Positions 7,818 through 17,396 are shown, counted from the first letter of the stretch. The stretch is DNA of 64,000 bases from Murinocardiopsis flavida (GCF_003014485.1 NZ_PYGA01000018.1:62001-126000), one strand, 5' to 3'. A program made the numbers and translations. The notes: a model not told the origin generated them from the letters alone.

Positions 7818-9650
7818 TTACTGGGGCATCGGTTCGGTGTACCCGCCCACCGGGCGGGCCGTGTGCGGCAGGAACCGGCTCGGCGAACCCACATACGAGA
7901 CGTACAGCGCGTCGCGGGCCCGGGTGCAGGTCATGAACAGCAGGGCGCGTTCCTGGTGGTACACGTGCTCCAGCGCCACAGGGTCGCCCTCGGCGGAGTC
8001 GATGGCCGCCTTGGGCGGCACCAGGGGGTCGCCCATGCCCACTACCGCCACACAGCGGAACTCCTGCCCCTTGAGCTTGTGCATGGTGCCGATCCGCACC
8101 GCCTCGCCCTGGTCGGCGGAGTCGAGCGCCGCGGTGATGATGCCGCGCGCCGCCAGTTCCTTGGCGACGTTGCGCACCACCCACTGGTTGCGGCCGGCCA
8201 CCGCGATGGTCGACGCGTCGACCCCGGAGTCGAGCCAGGCGCGCACCTGGTCGCCGAGCGCGGTGAGCTCCTCGGACCTGTGGGCGCAGCCGCGCAGGAC
8301 CGGGGCCGGGCCGTGCAGCACCGAGCGGTACCCGGCGGGCTCGGCCGAACCGTCGTCGGCGTTCGGTGCGACCGGCCCGAGCACCTGCGCCGCCCAGTCC
8401 AGGATCTCCTGGGTGACCCGGTGGCTCACCCGCAGCCGGTGGCCGCGCCCCCGCACGTTGATGCCGAGCGAGGCCAGCGAGACCCTGCTGTCGTAGCCGC
8501 GCTGGCCGGGGTCGCCGACGATGAACAGGTCGTCGGGTCCGGGTTCGACGGCCGCCCGGAGCAGCCGCCACTGGGCGGGGTGCAGGTCCTGCGCCTCGTC
8601 GACGAGGATGTGCCGGTAGCGCGGCCCGGGCCCGCGCAGCAGCCGCGCGGCTTCGAGCGCCACCTGCGGGTAGGTCCACTCGCCGCCGGCGCGCAGGGCG
8701 GCGCTGTAGCGGCGGATGATCTCCCACACGTGGACCCGGTGCTCGGGCGCCAGGTGCAGCAGCCGGCCGCTGCGCTCGCAGCGCACGTAGTCGGCGAGTT
8801 CGGTGAAGTCGCGGGCGAGGATCACCTGCTCCCATTCGTCGGCGAGGAACCGGCCGGAGTACGGGACGCCGTCGGCCCGCGCGGCGTCGCGCCAGCGCTC
8901 GCTCAGCGCGTCGTCGCCGAGCGTGACCGGCGCATGGCCGGTGTGCTCGTGGACGACGGAGCGGGCGAGGCCGTCGATGGTCAGGACGTCGATGCGCGAC
9001 CGCGCCTCGGGGTCGGTCACGAGCCGGTCGAGCTGCGCGGAGAGGGTCTGGGCGAGCAGCCGGTTGACGGCGGTGAGCAGCACGGAGCTGCGCGGCTCGC
9101 CGGGGAAGAGGGCGGCGTCGAGCGACGCCAGCCGGGCCGCGCGGTGCAGCGCGATGACGGTCTTTCCGGTGCCGGGCCCGCCGCTGACCTGCGCCGACCC
9201 GGCGAACCGGGTGTCGGCCAGGACGCGGTGGTCGGGGTGCAGGCTGAGCTGCCAGTCGGCGAAGGGCAGGGAGAGGGCGTCGGCGAGCGCGGCGGGTCCG
9301 CTGACCGAGGGCGCCCCGAGCGGCCCGGCGGGCTGGTCGCGGAGGTCGAGGAGTTCGAGAGCGGCGGCGCTCACGGCTTCGTAGCGGCGGGCGAACGCCA
9401 CGGCGTCGTCGTGGGGGCGCACCGCGACGATGCACGAGCGGCCGTGGTCGGCCGGCGCCACCACCATGGACCACTCCGGCCCGACCCGCACGAGGCGGAC
9501 ACGGGGGTCGCGCGCGCCGGGGACGGTTTCGAGGTGGTCGCGGGCGCCTGAGACGTAGGTCTGGACCATGGCGAGCGTGGCGCTCTGGACGGTGCTGCTG
9601 AGGTAGCCGAAATCGGACAGGAAGGTCGGAGCTATCGCGTACTGAGGCAC
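7818..9650 (-). CDS. UvrD/Rep-like superfamily 1 helicase
   Basis: The 610-residue protein has Walker A GGPGTGKT at residues 157-164, Walker B and motif II VDEAQD at 350-355, and C-terminal motifs GTMHKLKGQEF and CTRARDALYVS (motifs V and VI). It is an ATP-dependent DNA translocase of the UvrD/PcrA class, shorter than UvrD, with a poorly conserved 150-residue N-terminus. The GTG at 9650 was chosen over an ATG at 9659 because GGAGG lies 10 bases upstream of the GTG but touches the ATG, and because the resulting start (VPQYAI) matches the start of the paralogue at 20137-22272 (MPQLAI). Its partner in the cell is unknown. Confidence 0.9.
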   Translation of the reverse strand: MPQYAIAPTFLSDFGYLSSTVQSATLAMVQTYVSGARDHLETVPGARDPRVRLVRVGPEWSMVVAPADHGRSCIVAVRPHDDAVAFARRYEAVSAAALELLDLRDQPAGPLGAPSVSGPAALADALSLPFADWQLSLHPDHRVLADTRFAGSAQVSGGPGTGKTVIALHRAARLASLDAALFPGEPRSSVLLTAVNRLLAQTLSAQLDRLVTDPEARSRIDVLTIDGLARSVVHEHTGHAPVTLGDDALSERWRDAARADGVPYSGRFLADEWEQVILARDFTELADYVRCERSGRLLHLAPEHRVHVWEIIRRYSAALRAGGEWTYPQVALEAARLLRGPGPRYRHILVDEAQDLHPAQWRLLRAAVEPGPDDLFIVGDPGQRGYDSRVSLASLGINVRGRGHRLRVSHRVTQEILDWAAQVLGPVAPNADDGSAEPAGYRSVLHGPAPVLRGCAHRSEELTALGDQVRAWLDSGVDASTIAVAGRNQWVVRNVAKELAARGIITAALDSADQGEAVRIGTMHKLKGQEFRCVAVVGMGDPLVPPKAAIDSAEGDPVALEHVYHQERALLFMTCTRARDALYVSYVGSPSRFLPHTARPVGGYTEPMPQ

Positions 9651-10263
9651 GTCGTGCATTCCTCCGGTCATCGGCGTTGCGTGGAGCGTTGGAGCTGCGG
9701 GGGAACCGGCGGGAACCGGTGCCCTCACCCTCAAACATGCTCGCGCCGGAATTTGGGCAAACGCCCGTTCCGGGGCGATTGCCGACAGGTGTCCGGGCGC
9801 CGGAGGATGGCATGTCCATGCAGGTCATGGCATTGATTGGCACAGGTATTCGAGTCGGTTCCGGGACTTTGTCCGGGCGCGTTCGGCGACCTGCGGACTT
9901 GTCCACGATCCCTGGGTCCGAAAGCAGTCTTCTATGCGGTCCGAAACAGGGGAAATTGTGGGGTCAGAGGTCGCGGCGGCCGCGGGGGACGCGGCCGGAC
10001 GCAGCAGTGAAAGTCACGGTCAGGGAACGATAGGCGGATTCCGGAGGAGACCGGCGCCGCCGAAACCCGGGCCCCGCGCTCGGACCGCTTTTCGGTTGCG
10101 GACCACGGGTCCCCGCCGCCCCGCGTCCCGGTCACGGACGACGGGTCTGCGCGGCAGGCGGGTAACGCACGTCACGCGCCGTGCGGTCCCGGTGCTGGGC
10201 CAGACTGGAGGCCCGGGTACCCACCCCCACTCGACCCCCGTCAGCCCCACTCAGGAGGCCACC
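9651..10263. other. 613-bp intergenic region between divergent genes
   Basis: No coding frame here is supported. The region contains an inverted repeat close to the helicase gene (9746-9773) and a clear AGGAGG ribosome site at 10253-10258 for the downstream membrane protein. A short direct repeat (GTCCGAAA) occurs near 9920-9945. Nothing else stands out. Confidence 0.6.
9746..9773. promoter_or_regulatory. Nested inverted repeat upstream of helicase gene
   Basis: CCGGAA at 9746-9751 pairs with TTCCGG at 9768-9773, and GGGC at 9755-9758 pairs with GCCC at 9763-9766 around an AAAC loop. It lies about 100 bases before the helicase start, so it could be an operator or an mRNA leader hairpin. Confidence 0.4.
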
Positions 10264-10593
10264 GTGTCCATGCTCACCACGTTCCGCGTGATCGCGGCAG
10301 TCGAGGCGTTCACCTGGGTGGGCCTGCTGATCGGGATGCTGTTCAAGTACGTCGTCGCCGAGGAGGAGATCGGGGTCCAGATCTTCGGCATGGCGCACGG
10401 GATCGCGTTCATGGTCTACGTCCTGATCGCCCTGATCGCATGGGTGCGGCTGCGCTGGAGCCCGTGGACCGGGCTGCTGGCGCTGGTCGCGAGCGTCCCG
10501 CCGCTCGGCACGGTGGTGTTCGAGCGCTGGGCGACCCGGACCCGCCGGATCGCCCCGAGCGCCGCCGAGCCGGTGCTGGAGAACGCCGCCTGA
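10264..10593 (+). CDS. DUF3817-type small integral membrane protein
   Basis: The 109-residue protein contains three hydrophobic segments (about residues 5-25, 37-60 and 67-88) and matches the actinobacterial DUF3817 pattern, with TFRVIAAVEAFTWVGLLIGM at the start, FGMAHGIAFMVY in the middle and ERWATR after the last helix. The function of the family is unknown. The GTG at 10264 was chosen because AGGAGG ends 5 bases upstream; an in-frame ATG two codons later is possible. It is followed after 142 bases by the DUF1707 protein on the same strand. Confidence 0.85.
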   Translation: MSMLTTFRVIAAVEAFTWVGLLIGMLFKYVVAEEEIGVQIFGMAHGIAFMVYVLIALIAWVRLRWSPWTGLLALVASVPPLGTVVFERWATRTRRIAPSAAEPVLENAA

Positions 10594-10735
10594 GCGAGCG
10601 CCCCGGCCTCGGCCGCGCAGTGCGGCGCCGCCCCGGGACGGCGGCGGACCGAACCGGCCCAGGCCCATTGGGGGCGCGGCGGGACGCGACTACGATGAGA
10701 CGGCCAGCGCAGGGTCGAGCATCGACAGGAGCGAC

Positions 10736-11362
10736 GTGAGCCCAGACCGACCGGACGACCAGCGGAGCATGCGGGCCTCGGATTCCGACCGCGAGCGGGT
10801 GTCGGAGATCCTGCGCGAAGCAGCGGCCGAGGGCCGCATCACCCTGGACGAGCTCGACGACCGCCTCGACCGCAACTACCGGGCGCGCACCTACGCCGAC
10901 CTCGAACCCATCACCGAGGACCTCCCCGTGCCCCGCGAGACCGGCGCCAACGTGGCCCGCACCGCCCCCGCCGGGCGGGTCGAGCCCACGGGCGAGACGC
11001 TGGAGCTCAAGGCCAAGGCGGGGACCATCGCCCGGCGCGGCAACTGGCGGGTGCCCGGCTCGATCGTGGTGGCCAACCCCTACGGCGACACCCGGCTCAA
11101 CTTCCGCGAGGCGACCTTCGAGAGCTCGGTGGTCGAGATCGACCTCACCGCCTCGTGGGGCGAGGCGAAGTTCGTGCTGCCCGACGGCGCCAGCGCAGAG
11201 ATCGATGTCGACACCTCGTGGTTCGGCAGTGTCGACAGCCGGGTGCCGGAGGTCCGCACGGGGCCCGCGCCGCATTTCAAGATCACCGGATCGGTCAAGG
11301 GCGGCTCGCTGAAGGTGCGCTACAAGATGCGCTTGGACGACTGGCTGAGCTGGGAGGAGTAG
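10736..11362 (+). CDS. DUF1707 protein with LiaF-like C-terminal domain
   Basis: The 208-residue protein begins with a DUF1707 module (MRASDSDRERVSEILREAAA, then EGRITLDELDDRL), an amphipathic helical hairpin frequent in actinobacteria. It continues with a beta-rich region (residues ~80-205, including ANPYGDTRLNFREATFESSV and GSVKGGSLKVRYK) like the LiaF/DUF2154 cell-wall-stress response fold. No membrane helix is seen, so it is probably cytoplasmic. The GTG start follows an AGGAGC ribosome site. A TACGAT sequence at 10691-10696 could be a -10 element. A cell-envelope stress role is inferred from the C-terminal fold only. Confidence 0.82.
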   Translation: MSPDRPDDQRSMRASDSDRERVSEILREAAAEGRITLDELDDRLDRNYRARTYADLEPITEDLPVPRETGANVARTAPAGRVEPTGETLELKAKAGTIARRGNWRVPGSIVVANPYGDTRLNFREATFESSVVEIDLTASWGEAKFVLPDGASAEIDVDTSWFGSVDSRVPEVRTGPAPHFKITGSVKGGSLKVRYKMRLDDWLSWEE

Positions 11363-11372
11363 CCCCGCGGGC

Positions 11373-11867
11373 TCACCCGGCGGACTTCGTGCCGAGCGCG
11401 GTGCGGGTGAGTTCGGCGGCGCCGAACCGCTCGGGGTCGAGCCGGATCGACACCGCGGTGCCCGGCCGCACCAGCCAGAACACGAAACCGGACGTCCGCA
11501 GCCCGTGCCCCTCGGGGTGCTCGAACGCGACCAGGTGCCAATCGTCGGGGTCGTGCTCGTGGTACTCGGCGAGGAACGCGCGCAGCGACGCGAGGTCGCG
11601 CAGCCGCTCCCCGCGCATGACGTTCACCTTGGCGTCGACGCGGTGGCCGCCGTCGGGTAGCCGGCGCTCCCACACGCGCGAGGCGAACGCGACCCCGCCC
11701 CACTCGGTGCGGAAGTCGGCGACGCCGGTGCCGATGCCGTGGGGGAGGTGGGTGAGCACGAAACCGTCGACCTCCTCGGGGGAGCCGCGCACCGCGGGCC
11801 GCGCTGACGCGGTGAGCAGCAGTGCGGTCAGGACCAGCACCAGCGTAGGGGGTATGCGGAGGATCAT
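11373..11867 (-). CDS. Secreted or membrane-anchored hypothetical protein
   Basis: The 164-residue protein has a hydrophobic N-terminal signal (MILRIPPTLVLVLTALLLTA) ending near an Ala-rich cleavage region (TASARPAVRG), followed by a soluble domain with conserved-looking aromatic and acidic residues (VDGFVLTHLPHG, EYHEHDPDDWHLVAFEHP). I do not recognise the family. It converges on the DUF1707 gene with only 10 bases between the stops. A role outside the cytoplasmic membrane follows from the signal alone. Confidence 0.75.
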   Translation of the reverse strand: MILRIPPTLVLVLTALLLTASARPAVRGSPEEVDGFVLTHLPHGIGTGVADFRTEWGGVAFASRVWERRLPDGGHRVDAKVNVMRGERLRDLASLRAFLAEYHEHDPDDWHLVAFEHPEGHGLRTSGFVFWLVRPGTAVSIRLDPERFGAAELTRTALGTKSAG

Positions 11868-12158
11868 GGCGGCTCCGATCGGAGGGGAGCCCCGGCGGGC
11901 TCCTGCCGTCCCAGGTTTCCGCCCGGGCGCGTCCCCGCGCCACCCCGGTTCCGCCGCCTGTGGATACCGAGCCCGTGGCGGTGGGCCGCTCCGGCAGCCC
12001 CGCCCTGGCGCTCCTGACCCGGTGTCCCTGTTCGGGTACTGCCGTCTGCCCTTGGTCGCGTACCGCCGTCCCCGGAGCCCCCGCTCCGGTCGGTACGTGA
12101 AACCCGCTGCGGGCCGTGCGTGCCGTGCGGGCGGTGCGGCGCCCGCGATCGGCGCCGC

Positions 12159-13367
12159 TTAGAACGGCGTGATGGTGACCGTGACCGACTTCGGGGCGTG
12201 GTCCTGGACGTAGGACGCGAAGTCGGCGACGTCGTCGAACGCGAAGCCGTACGCCTTACCGTCGACCATGTTCTCGTGCAGGATGCGCGAGTAGTGGTTG
12301 CTGATCTCGGTCTGGTAGAAGGTCGCGGCGTCGCGCGTGGGCTGGTCGGCGTGCGAGAGCAGCGTCGACCGGTTGAATCCGGCGCCGAGGATCGCCGCCA
12401 CGGGGCCGGTCGTGGGGTCGTTGGGGGCGGCGAGCGCCCCGTCGCAGAACAGCACGTCGCGGGTCGAGGGCTTCTCGAACGGGGTGACGCCGCCGTCGAA
12501 CTTGAGGAGTCCGTCGGCGACCCGCCCGGTGAAGGTGCCCTCGTTGGTGGTGACCTTGAGGTCGTTGCCGGCGTAGTGGGACCACACCTCGTCGATGTAG
12601 GGGGCGAAGTAGTCGTCGGGGAACGCGCCGAGGTCGAGGCCGTGGCTCGGCGCGATGATCCGCATGCGGTCGCCGACGATGAGCGGGGAAAGGTCGGGGT
12701 CCGCGGCGATGGCGTCGAAGATCCGGTCGCGTCCGCCCTCGACGAGCCGGCCGGTGGTCTGGTCCTTCTCCCCTTTCAGGTTGATGGCGATCGGCGCGCT
12801 GAACTGGTCGACCATGGAGGAGTTGCAGTACATGCCGTCGTCGGAGGCGCCGGAGCTCTTGTGGGTGAACTCGAAGGTGTCGTAGAGGACGTTGTAGCTG
12901 GGGTCGCCCTCGACGTGCCCGGCCGGGTACTGGAGTGCGGGCTTGCCGTTGCCGTCGACCACCACCTTGAACTTCAGCTTGTCCTCGAACGCGAGGTACA
13001 TGCGGCCGGAGAGCGGCTGGGGCAGCGAGATCTGCGTCTCCCCGTCGGACAGCGGGATGCTGTAGTCGGTGAACCCGCCGTCGGTGTTGTCGGACTCCTT
13101 GACGGGGGTCAGCGCCCCGTCGGCGGTGACATGGCACTGCTCCTGGGTGTCGAGGTTGGTCCCGACGATGTAGGCGCGTACCGCGCTGTTGGGGTAGCGC
13201 CCGCTGTTGTTGACGATGGTCAGCGGCAGCGATGCGGCCCGCGCCCCCTTTGTGCCGGCGAGGGCGGCGGTCGGGGTGCCGGCGGGTGCGAACCCCGCGA
13301 CGCCCGCTGCGCCCGCCGCGACGGCGGTGACTCCGAGACCGCTGAGGAATGATCGTCGACTGATCAT
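12159..13367 (-). CDS. Glycoside hydrolase family 64 beta-1,3-glucanase, Tat-secreted
   Basis: The 402-residue protein opens with a twin-arginine signal (SRRSFLSG followed by a long hydrophobic Ala/Gly/Val stretch). The mature part resembles GH64, the laminaripentaose-producing endo-beta-1,3-glucanases with a thaumatin-like domain: LPLTIVNNSGRY at the start, GRMYLAFEDKLKF, and a long second domain with PSYNVLYDTFEFTH and FNRSTLL. It would cut fungal cell-wall or callose glucan outside the cell. AAAGGAG lies 6-7 bases before the ATG at 13367. A CelR/CebR-like palindrome lies 128 bases upstream of the start, which suggests induction by cellulose- or glucan-derived sugars. Confidence 0.88.
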   Translation of the reverse strand: MISRRSFLSGLGVTAVAAGAAGVAGFAPAGTPTAALAGTKGARAASLPLTIVNNSGRYPNSAVRAYIVGTNLDTQEQCHVTADGALTPVKESDNTDGGFTDYSIPLSDGETQISLPQPLSGRMYLAFEDKLKFKVVVDGNGKPALQYPAGHVEGDPSYNVLYDTFEFTHKSSGASDDGMYCNSSMVDQFSAPIAINLKGEKDQTTGRLVEGGRDRIFDAIAADPDLSPLIVGDRMRIIAPSHGLDLGAFPDDYFAPYIDEVWSHYAGNDLKVTTNEGTFTGRVADGLLKFDGGVTPFEKPSTRDVLFCDGALAAPNDPTTGPVAAILGAGFNRSTLLSHADQPTRDAATFYQTEISNHYSRILHENMVDGKAYGFAFDDVADFASYVQDHAPKSVTVTITPF

Positions 13368-13494
13368 GATCGGCTCCTTTCCGAAGTGACCAATGTGTCG
13401 ACCATGGAATCGGAACGTCAATGCGGGGTCACCGAGCGTTCCATCGCCGTGCTGGTCGTGGCCTTGATGCGTGACATAGATCACACATTCAGAG

Positions 13495-13508
13495 TGGAAG
13501 CGCTCCCA
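13495..13508. promoter_or_regulatory. CelR/CebR-like LacI-family operator
   Basis: TGGAAGCGCTCCCA differs by one base from TGGGAGCGCTCCCA, the known 14-bp box of Thermobifida CelR and Streptomyces CebR. It lies in the gap upstream of the secreted beta-1,3-glucanase on one side and of the gene at 13654 on the other. Cellobiose-responsive repression of the glucanase is the natural inference. Confidence 0.7.
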
Positions 13509-13653
13509 TTCGGAGTCCGCGCGCCCGCCGCCGCCCGCCGCCGCCCGCCGTGCCGGGCCCGACCCGGCGGCACCGGGCCCGCGGCGTACCTATCCTGCAT
13601 GGGGACCTCGATTCGCCGTCCCGCACCGAACACCCGCGCTTTGGGGACAGCCC

Positions 13654-14703
13654 GTGGAATACCGCATCATCGCCGACCTGATGCCGCCGGAGGACACCGG
13701 CGACCTCGACGGCCTCCAGCAGTACGGGGTATCCGCCCTGGTCTCGGAGTGGCTCGACCGCGCCGCGACCATCAAAGGGCCCGACGGCGTGGAGATCACC
13801 CCGTTCGGCCACGACCTCTACGTGCACGGCGCGGGCGTCGTCATCGAACTCCTCGTGGAGGCGCCGGCCCTCGCCTTCGCCGAGAACGGCGCCGAGGCGC
13901 TGCTGCGCGAGATCATGGAGCGCACCGAACTGCTCGACGACTGGCTGCTCGGAAAGTGCGAGGTCACCGTCACCGACGCCGAGCTCGCCGAGGCCGTCGA
14001 GGCGTTCGCCGACGACGCACCCGGCCAGGGGCCGCCGTCGGAGCACCCGGAGGCCGACGTCGAGGGGTGCCGCACCCGCCTCGCCGCCGAATCGGCGCGG
14101 CTGCGCGCCTTCGACGCCACGGCCTTCGACCCGGCCGCGCCGCACGGGCAGGCCCCGCAGGGCGACGCGGCGATCGCCGCGGGAGCGCTCCTGGAGTCCG
14201 CGGTGGTGCTCACCGACGAGTTGTTCGTCGACGCGCTCACCCTCGAACAGGAGGCCCAGAGCGTCGAGGACGACGGCGAGGAGCCCACCGCCGCCGACTG
14301 CGAGGTGCTCCTCGCGCTGCACGATCTCCCGCGGCACTGGCACGACCGGTTCGACGCGCTCTTCGCCAAGCGGTTCCTGATGGCGTCGGCGGCCGTGTTC
14401 GCCCGCCTTACCGAGACCGAGTGGACCCCGCCGACCTGCACCGCCGAGGCGCTGGCGCTGCACCTGCTGGTCGAGCACGCCAAGAACGCGCTCGCCGACC
14501 AGGCCGGCTTCGCCGACGATGCCGCCGAGTCGGTGTTCGCCGTGTTCGACACCGCCGCCTACACCGACTTCGACCACCGCTGGATCTTCTGGTCCCCCGA
14601 CACAGCGGGGGTCTCCGCCGAGCCGCCCGCCGTCGAGACCTGGTTCACCCGGCGCGACCCCGGCGGCCACCCGTACCTCCACGACCTCCCCGAGGCCGGC
14701 TGA
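13654..14703 (+). CDS. Acidic protein of unknown function, paralogue of the 19600-19968 gene
   Basis: The 349-residue, strongly acidic protein is not recognised. Its first ~115 residues (MEYRIIADL start, VIELLVEAPALAFAENGAEA, LLDDWLLGKCEVTVTDAEL) align with the whole of the 122-residue protein encoded at 19600-19968. The remaining ~230 residues look helical, with an HWHDRF motif and a Trp-rich C-terminal part (HRWIFWSPD). The GTG start has GGGGAC 5 bases upstream. It converges on the next gene with a 12-base gap. There is no signal peptide or membrane helix. The architecture suggests a small conserved N-terminal module plus a variable tail. Confidence 0.78.
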   Translation: MEYRIIADLMPPEDTGDLDGLQQYGVSALVSEWLDRAATIKGPDGVEITPFGHDLYVHGAGVVIELLVEAPALAFAENGAEALLREIMERTELLDDWLLGKCEVTVTDAELAEAVEAFADDAPGQGPPSEHPEADVEGCRTRLAAESARLRAFDATAFDPAAPHGQAPQGDAAIAAGALLESAVVLTDELFVDALTLEQEAQSVEDDGEEPTAADCEVLLALHDLPRHWHDRFDALFAKRFLMASAAVFARLTETEWTPPTCTAEALALHLLVEHAKNALADQAGFADDAAESVFAVFDTAAYTDFDHRWIFWSPDTAGVSAEPPAVETWFTRRDPGGHPYLHDLPEAG

Positions 14704-14715
14704 CCGCCGCCGGGG

Positions 14716-16446
14716 TCACGCGCCGCGGCTGCTCAGCCGGAACAGCGCGGTGCGCGCCTCCTTGCGGACGGCGGCGTCGGAGTGGTGCTCGCCCAACCAG
14801 CTCAGCAGGAACGCCGCCTCCGGGTGCTGGTGCTCCACCGCGAGGTCGATGATCGAGGGGACGCCGCCCTGGCGGCGCACCGGCAGGTCGGCGATCTGCT
14901 CGTCGTCCATCAGGTCCATGCGGGCCATGGCCGCGATCGCGTCGACCGTGTGCCATTCGAGGTCGTCGGCCTGGAGGTCGGACTCCTTGCGGAAACCCGC
15001 GTGGAACAGCCAGGTGCGCGCCAGCCGGCCGGCGGCGGGGACCTCCAGCAGCTCCTCGTAGACGGGGCGCGCCAGCAGCGCGCGTTCGGCGGTCGCGGCG
15101 CTCACCGTGGCGCGGTGGGTGCTGTCGTCGGTGCGGACCGCCACAGCGGTCAGCTCCCGCACCGCCGACTCGATGTCGCGCGCCTCGATCCACGCCTCCA
15201 GGTCGAGGTCGCCGCCCGGCTCGCCGGACGCCGCGCGCTCGACCAGCACCTCGGCGCTCTCGGCCATGAGCTCGTCGAAGGTGCGGATGTCGTAGCCGGC
15301 GTCGGTGAGCTCCCGGTAGGCCGCCCACTCGCCGAGCGGGGTCAGCGACACGACCGGGCCCCCGGCGGCGTCGGCGTCCTGGCCGTGCTCCTCGCGGACG
15401 ACGGCGCCGTGGCGCCGCAGCTCGCCGAGCACGAACCCGGCCGCGCGGTCGAACAGCGCGACCTGCCCGGTGGCGGGCGCGCTGTCGTCCAGGGCACCGC
15501 ACATGTCGGCGACGAGCTCGCCCACCAGGTTCTCGGGCATGGGCAGCCGCTCCATGAACAGCACCATGAGGACCTGCTCGACGACGTCCTCCGGGTCGGC
15601 GTCGAACGCCTCGTCGAAGCCGTCCTCGTCGAGCTCGGTGATGTCGAGCAGGTCGTCGGCGATCGACTCGAATCCGAAGTCCCAGACCAGCACGGGGTCG
15701 CCGGCGCGCGGGTCGGCATCGGCGTCGGCGGCGACGTCGTCGTACATGTCGTCGAGGGCGTCGAACTCCTCCTTGAGCGCGGCGTACCCGGGGGCCGCGG
15801 TGATGGCGGCGTCGAGTGCGGCGCCCTCCAGCAGCACCGGCGCCCGCCAGGACGCGCCGAAGCGCCCGGCCCCGGACAGGAAGGACGGCGGCGGCTCGAT
15901 GCTGCCGTCGGCGAGCCCCGAGAGCAGCGCGAAGTCGACGTCGATCTCGCCGGCGTCGACCCGCCGCTCGAAGTCGGCGACCTGCTCCGGGTCCTCGATG
16001 TCGATGTCGTTGTCGACCATGACCTCGGTCATGTAGGAGGCGATGTGGTGCTCGGCGCGGTTCGCCGCGGCGCGCTGGTAGCCCTCGGCGACCTCGCCGA
16101 TGACCGCCAGCAGCTCCGCGACGGAGTCGGAGCGGGGATCCCACCACTCCTGCTCGGTGAGGAGGCCGAACCACGCCTCCAAAGCGGTGCGGACCGCGTC
16201 CTCCGAGGGCAGGTCGGCGCCGCCGAGCCGCGGCAGCCAGTCGAGCAGCAGGGCGGCGACGTCGCCGCGGTGCCACTGGGCGAGCTGCCCGTCGCCGCCG
16301 GCGTCGGGCTCGCCGAACTTGTAGTCGAGAACGGTCTTGAGCACCGACGGCGACACCGAGCCGCCGCGTTCGCGCACGCGCGCGGCGAACCGGGAGCGGT
16401 ACTCATCGAACGTGTCCTGATCGGCGTTCGTGAACACCAGGCGCAT
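14716..16446 (-). CDS. Large acidic helical protein of unknown function
   Basis: The 576-residue protein is rich in Asp, Glu and Ala and begins MRLVFTNADQDTFDEYRSRF. It contains no nucleotide-binding loop, signal or membrane segment. The C-terminal ~100 residues (DLAVEHQHPEAAFLLSWLGE, HSDAAVRKEARTALFRL) resemble an alpha-helical HEAT-like repeat. I do not recognise a family. The ATG at 16446 was taken as the start; the ribosome site is weak. It is flanked by unrelated genes and not obviously in an operon, although, like the preceding convergent gene, it encodes a low-complexity acidic protein. Confidence 0.75.
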   Translation of the reverse strand: MRLVFTNADQDTFDEYRSRFAARVRERGGSVSPSVLKTVLDYKFGEPDAGGDGQLAQWHRGDVAALLLDWLPRLGGADLPSEDAVRTALEAWFGLLTEQEWWDPRSDSVAELLAVIGEVAEGYQRAAANRAEHHIASYMTEVMVDNDIDIEDPEQVADFERRVDAGEIDVDFALLSGLADGSIEPPPSFLSGAGRFGASWRAPVLLEGAALDAAITAAPGYAALKEEFDALDDMYDDVAADADADPRAGDPVLVWDFGFESIADDLLDITELDEDGFDEAFDADPEDVVEQVLMVLFMERLPMPENLVGELVADMCGALDDSAPATGQVALFDRAAGFVLGELRRHGAVVREEHGQDADAAGGPVVSLTPLGEWAAYRELTDAGYDIRTFDELMAESAEVLVERAASGEPGGDLDLEAWIEARDIESAVRELTAVAVRTDDSTHRATVSAATAERALLARPVYEELLEVPAAGRLARTWLFHAGFRKESDLQADDLEWHTVDAIAAMARMDLMDDEQIADLPVRRQGGVPSIIDLAVEHQHPEAAFLLSWLGEHHSDAAVRKEARTALFRLSSRGA

Positions 16447-16617
16447 GGCGGCAACCCCAACGAGAAGAGAGAACGGGCGAGGCGGAAGCACGGTCGGCCG
16501 CGTGGTCGACCCGTTCCGGCCTCCCATCGTAGAGATGCGCACCGACCCGATACGCCGCGCCGGTGCCCGGCCGCGCCGTGCGGCGGGCACCGGTCGGGCA
16601 CTGCCGCGACGTCCGGG

Positions 16618-17247
16618 TCAGTACGGCCATTCCTCGACGGTCACCCGCGGGACGGCCGCCCCCTCGACCGCGCACATCTCGTCCCTGCCGCCGGTGGGGG
16701 CGTAGGTGCCGCCGTCGCCCTCGAACTCCAGGTAGACCTGGATCCCGGCGACGTCGCGGGGATCGCAGTCCGCGGGGTCGTGGTTGGCCGGGTCGGGCTG
16801 GGCCACGGTCAGCAGGGCCTGCCCGCCGGGGGCCACGACGAACGACGGGCGGTCGGTGCCGTCGCCGTACTCGGCCCACGAGCCGACCCGGTCGCCGTTG
16901 TACTCGTCGATCCAGTGGGTGCCGACCCGCCGCGACAGGTCGCACGGCTCGTTCTGCGGGTCGCCGTCGCCGCCGATTCGGATCATGGCGAACTCGATGT
17001 AGGTGGTCCCCGCCGCGGCCTTGCGGTCGTTCTCGATGATCTTGAAGTCGCCGGTCACGCACGGCCGCGCCTCGGCGTGCGACGCCGGCGGGGCGGCGGA
17101 CGCCGACGGGTCGGCCGCCGGCTGGGCCGCGGCCAATGGCGCGCCGATGGCGATGGCGGGCACCGCCGCGGCGGCCCCCAGCAGGCAGCGCGCGGCCCAG
17201 GCGCGGCCGGTCGGCATTCCCGTGTTCGCCCTCGTGGACTTCCCCAT
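16618..17247 (-). CDS. Secreted DUF4232-like protein
   Basis: The 209-residue protein has an N-terminal export signal (RCLLGAAAAVPAIAIGAPLA followed by AAAQ) and a mature domain with the DUF4232 pattern: a first Cys in RPCVTGDF, a central Cys in EPCDLSRRVG, VVAPGGQALLTV, and C-terminal Cys residues that could form disulfides. Its role is unknown; such proteins are abundant secreted or lipid-linked proteins in actinomycetes. The ATG at 17247 was chosen because AAGGGGGAG sits 5 bases upstream. Confidence 0.8.
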   Translation of the reverse strand: MGKSTRANTGMPTGRAWAARCLLGAAAAVPAIAIGAPLAAAQPAADPSASAAPPASHAEARPCVTGDFKIIENDRKAAAGTTYIEFAMIRIGGDGDPQNEPCDLSRRVGTHWIDEYNGDRVGSWAEYGDGTDRPSFVVAPGGQALLTVAQPDPANHDPADCDPRDVAGIQVYLEFEGDGGTYAPTGGRDEMCAVEGAAVPRVTVEEWPY

Positions 17248-17396
17248 GATCTCCCCCTTGGTGTGTCCCCTCATCCCATGAGACGGGGACACCGCGGGCG
17301 GAGTTCGCCGGGCGGCCGTGCGCATGCTGGCCGAAGCCGGACGTTTGCGCAGGTAAACCGGTTACGGTCGGACGCGTGGGGCCCGCCGGGCGCCGG

